Below are positions 62,126-64,000 of a DNA stretch of 64,000 nt, piece by piece. The notes under the pieces are model-generated. The model had not been told where the DNA came from. It did no database searches and was given only the letters and a program-made list of their open reading frames with translations. Location of the stretch: NCBI GenBank assembly GCA_023091665.1, contig JALJCQ010000013.1, forward strand, positions 2,480,001 through 2,544,000, read 5' to 3'. Numbering within the stretch: position 1 is the first letter of the stretch; each line of letters begins with the position of its first letter. This DNA is from Pythium myriotylum. Its lineage: Eukaryota; Oomycota; Peronosporomycetes; Pythiales; Pythiaceae. The translations under genes were made by a program, and so were the position numbers.

Positions 62126-64000
62126 TTACGCTATTTCGTATCCTACGCTCTTCGCCAGTTGCTTGACTTTTGCGATCGCATCACGGTCGGAAAAAGTCGC
62201 CAGTAGGGAGATAAGTTCTTCGTACACTTCAAGCGGAAATCGGGCCTCCATTGGAGCCTCTCGGACGCTGCTTCGGCCTTGATGGAGCAGTAAGAAAGTA
62301 CGCACAAGTTCCGCAGCCTCGGAGTTGCCTTCGCAACGATTCATGAGAGCCAGCAACTGGTAAGGCGTGATTAGGAAACCGTCACATTCCATGTTGTATG
62401 CGACCTGAAGAGTCCTCTCCACAAGTCCCACTTTTGTGCCGACACGGATAAGTGCAGCATACATCCCTTTCGGAATGCGGAGCCCGGCAGCAAGCGTCTC
62501 CCGAAAAAGGGAAAAGCATATATCAATGCCATGTGCACCGTACAGACCATCTATCACGACGTCAAAATATTTCTCGTCGGTCTCGACGCCAGATCTCTCC
62601 ATGTCCTTCAAGGTTTGCACGATACCCGACAGGTGGGCATTTGTCGCGTACACAAACCCGAGTGCGGTGAAAGTCTTGACGTCAAGATTTACGTTTTGGT
62701 CTTTCATCGCTGTCACTAGGGCCATGGCATCGTTGATCTGGCGGTGGCGTCCACAGGTGGCGAGTAATGACGTGAAGACGTGCATGTTGGGCGTCAATTG
62801 CAGCTCCAAGAAGACTTCCATGAGTTCAAAAATGTCCGAGAAAGGAGCCTCCCGGTAATTTTCGACCATTTCAACCATCGTGATGTGATCCGGCATAATA
62901 CGCGGGTTCTCTAACATGTGTGCAAAAAGATCTTTTGCGAGATCAAACGACTTGGTCTCGGCTAAGCAGCCCAGAGCGTCATTGTACTGCTCGACGGGTA
63001 GAAACCACTGGCCATTTGACGCGATCTCAACAGCAAATGCATCGTCCAGAACTTCTTCAAGAAACGTCACGTCGTGAGTTGCATGGCAAAAACGAATAGC
63101 TGAACCGAAACCGGCATTACGAGCCACGTTGTCGCTGACCATTTGGCGATAAATGTCTCGGAATAGCGCGTCGTCGTGTAGAGACCGACAAGCCTTGAGG
63201 ATATTGACGTATATGTTTTCGTCTGGTCGAACAAGTCGCTGCTCTGGCCACCTTGATTTGCCCTCGCTGGGTTGGTCATCATTTGTCATCGCATGAAATA
63301 GACGTAGTGCCATTCGATCATTGCCCACAGCAACGCAGCTTTGGACGGCGGCACCAAGAACCCGCTCGAATTTGGGGCGATCCTTTGAAGGGCAAAGTTT
63401 CCATGATTCGAACCACTCAATGATACGGTCGACATAACGAGTCAAATCGGTGCCCGTCTGTGCGCAGCTTCGAACGGCTGAAATCCACATCTGTGGTTGG
63501 ATTTGATCCAAGGGGATTTTCGTTTCACGCCGCATCAACAAATCATCCGCTAGGGAGACAACCTCCCCAAAACGCCACTTTGCCTGCATGTTTGACATCA
63601 AGTTGCCCAACACTTGTGGAGGCATTGGTACAGTTGAGATCTCCAGACCTTGGTGGAATCGAACAAGATAGCGCGCCTCTCGAAACATCTTGATATTCGC
63701 GCAACCGTTCACGAGCGAAATGACGATCGTGGCGGCGAATTCGCTGCCGTATTTTTGCCGCAAACCCGTGAGGATCTTGACAATATCCTTCTCGCTAGAC
63801 AAGTGAGATCGCTGGCGCATTAGCGTGAAGAGCAAGTCGCTCCAGAGCTGTTCGCTGGCGTTTTCAGCTTCAAAGCCCATCACCAAGTGAATCAGCGTGC
63901 GGGCGCCTCTCGCATCGTCCTTCCTGATGCGGTTTTGCAGAGCCACGTTCCAAGCGACCACATCCGTTGACGCGAGCAGCTCCACTTCGTTCTCTTTGGC
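62126..64000 (-). CDS. Pentatricopeptide-repeat protein, 5' partial
   Basis: At least 624 codons; the frame is still open at the window edge. Repeating helical pairs of about 35 residues have PPR character: VAWNVALQNRIRKDDARGAR, YNDALGCLAETKSFDLAKDLF, HVFTSLLATCGRHRQINDAMALVTAM, KTFTALGFVYATNAHLSGIVQTL, MYAALIRVGTKVGLVERTLQVAYNM. PPR proteins bind single-stranded RNA, mostly in mitochondria or plastids; in a non-photosynthetic oomycete a mitochondrial RNA role is likely. The targeting peptide would be outside the window. Tail-to-tail with the DUF218 gene, 64 bases apart. Confidence 0.8.
   Translation of the reverse strand, partial: AKENEVELLASTDVVAWNVALQNRIRKDDARGARTLIHLVMGFEAENASEQLWSDLLFTLMRQRSHLSSEKDIVKILTGLRQKYGSEFAATIVISLVNGCANIKMFREARYLVRFHQGLEISTVPMPPQVLGNLMSNMQAKWRFGEVVSLADDLLMRRETKIPLDQIQPQMWISAVRSCAQTGTDLTRYVDRIIEWFESWKLCPSKDRPKFERVLGAAVQSCVAVGNDRMALRLFHAMTNDDQPSEGKSRWPEQRLVRPDENIYVNILKACRSLHDDALFRDIYRQMVSDNVARNAGFGSAIRFCHATHDVTFLEEVLDDAFAVEIASNGQWFLPVEQYNDALGCLAETKSFDLAKDLFAHMLENPRIMPDHITMVEMVENYREAPFSDIFELMEVFLELQLTPNMHVFTSLLATCGRHRQINDAMALVTAMKDQNVNLDVKTFTALGFVYATNAHLSGIVQTLKDMERSGVETDEKYFDVVIDGLYGAHGIDICFSLFRETLAAGLRIPKGMYAALIRVGTKVGLVERTLQVAYNMECDGFLITPYQLLALMNRCEGNSEAAELVRTFLLLHQGRSSVREAPMEARFPLEVYEELISLLATFSDRDAIAKVKQLAKSVGYEIA

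Noticed and set aside
1..64000. tRNA, rRNA or other structured RNA genes
   Set aside because: None recognised by eye; the tRNA-like PBS sequences are only 15-base complements of a tRNA. A tRNA/ncRNA scan would be needed to exclude small ones.

Overview
The window looks like oomycete (stramenopile) nuclear DNA. It has short introns of about 45-80 bp with GT/AG borders, close-packed housekeeping genes, genes of a flagellate cell (a BBS8/TTC8 orthologue and a BBOF1-like coiled-coil protein), an ankyrin-FYVE protein, and a large island of Ty1/copia, Ty3/gypsy, pogo-like and Tc1/mariner-like sequence. Nothing looks prokaryotic. The genus cannot be read from the sequence.

Layout. (1) 1-1685: 3' part of a superfamily 1 (UPF1/NFX1-like) helicase. 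(2) 1686-3512: non-coding DNA with a 17-bp palindrome present three times and, further on, a cluster of perfect short hairpins. (3) 3513-7976: remains of a chromodomain Ty3/gypsy element. The pol 3' end is on the minus strand; two unusual ORFs face it on the plus strand and may be antisense ORFs of the same element. (4) About 7977-41579: a nest of two copia families. Family A (LTR TGTTGAAG...CCAACA, 327-363 bp) has two full-length copies and several truncated ones, 11 LTRs (one of them chimeric), a tandem LTR/pol-fragment array, and one LTR-bounded inversion that can be undone on paper. Family B (LTR TATT...AATA, 355 bp) has one complete copy inserted in an A copy with a 5-bp target duplication. 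Both families share the primer-binding site GGTTATGAGCCCAAG, which matches the anticodon arm of initiator tRNA-Met (half-tRNA priming as in Drosophila copia), and both place the gag AUG inside it. A pogo-like fragment is fused to one gag, and a Tc1/mariner-like fragment closes the island. (5) 42542-64000: ordinary gene-dense DNA: ERD2/ERP-like receptor, ankyrin-FYVE protein, HPS3-like BLOC-2 subunit, ELO fatty-acid elongase, sideroflexin, BBOF1-like protein, THH1/TOM1/GPR137-like membrane protein, an unresolved and possibly decayed gene, PP2A catalytic subunit, TTC8/BBS8, a DUF218 protein and a PPR protein.

How they work together. The genic half holds membrane-traffic genes (ERD2-like, FYVE, HPS3-like), lipid and mitochondrial functions (ELO, sideroflexin, PPR) and ciliary genes (BBOF1-like, TTC8), but no obvious operon-like system. 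The most informative part is the copia island. It records nested insertion, LTR-LTR recombination, inter-family LTR recombination and spread of copies that share the same lesions, including an in-frame UAG in integrase. Exon borders were placed by eye from splice signals and phase and are not transcript-verified.
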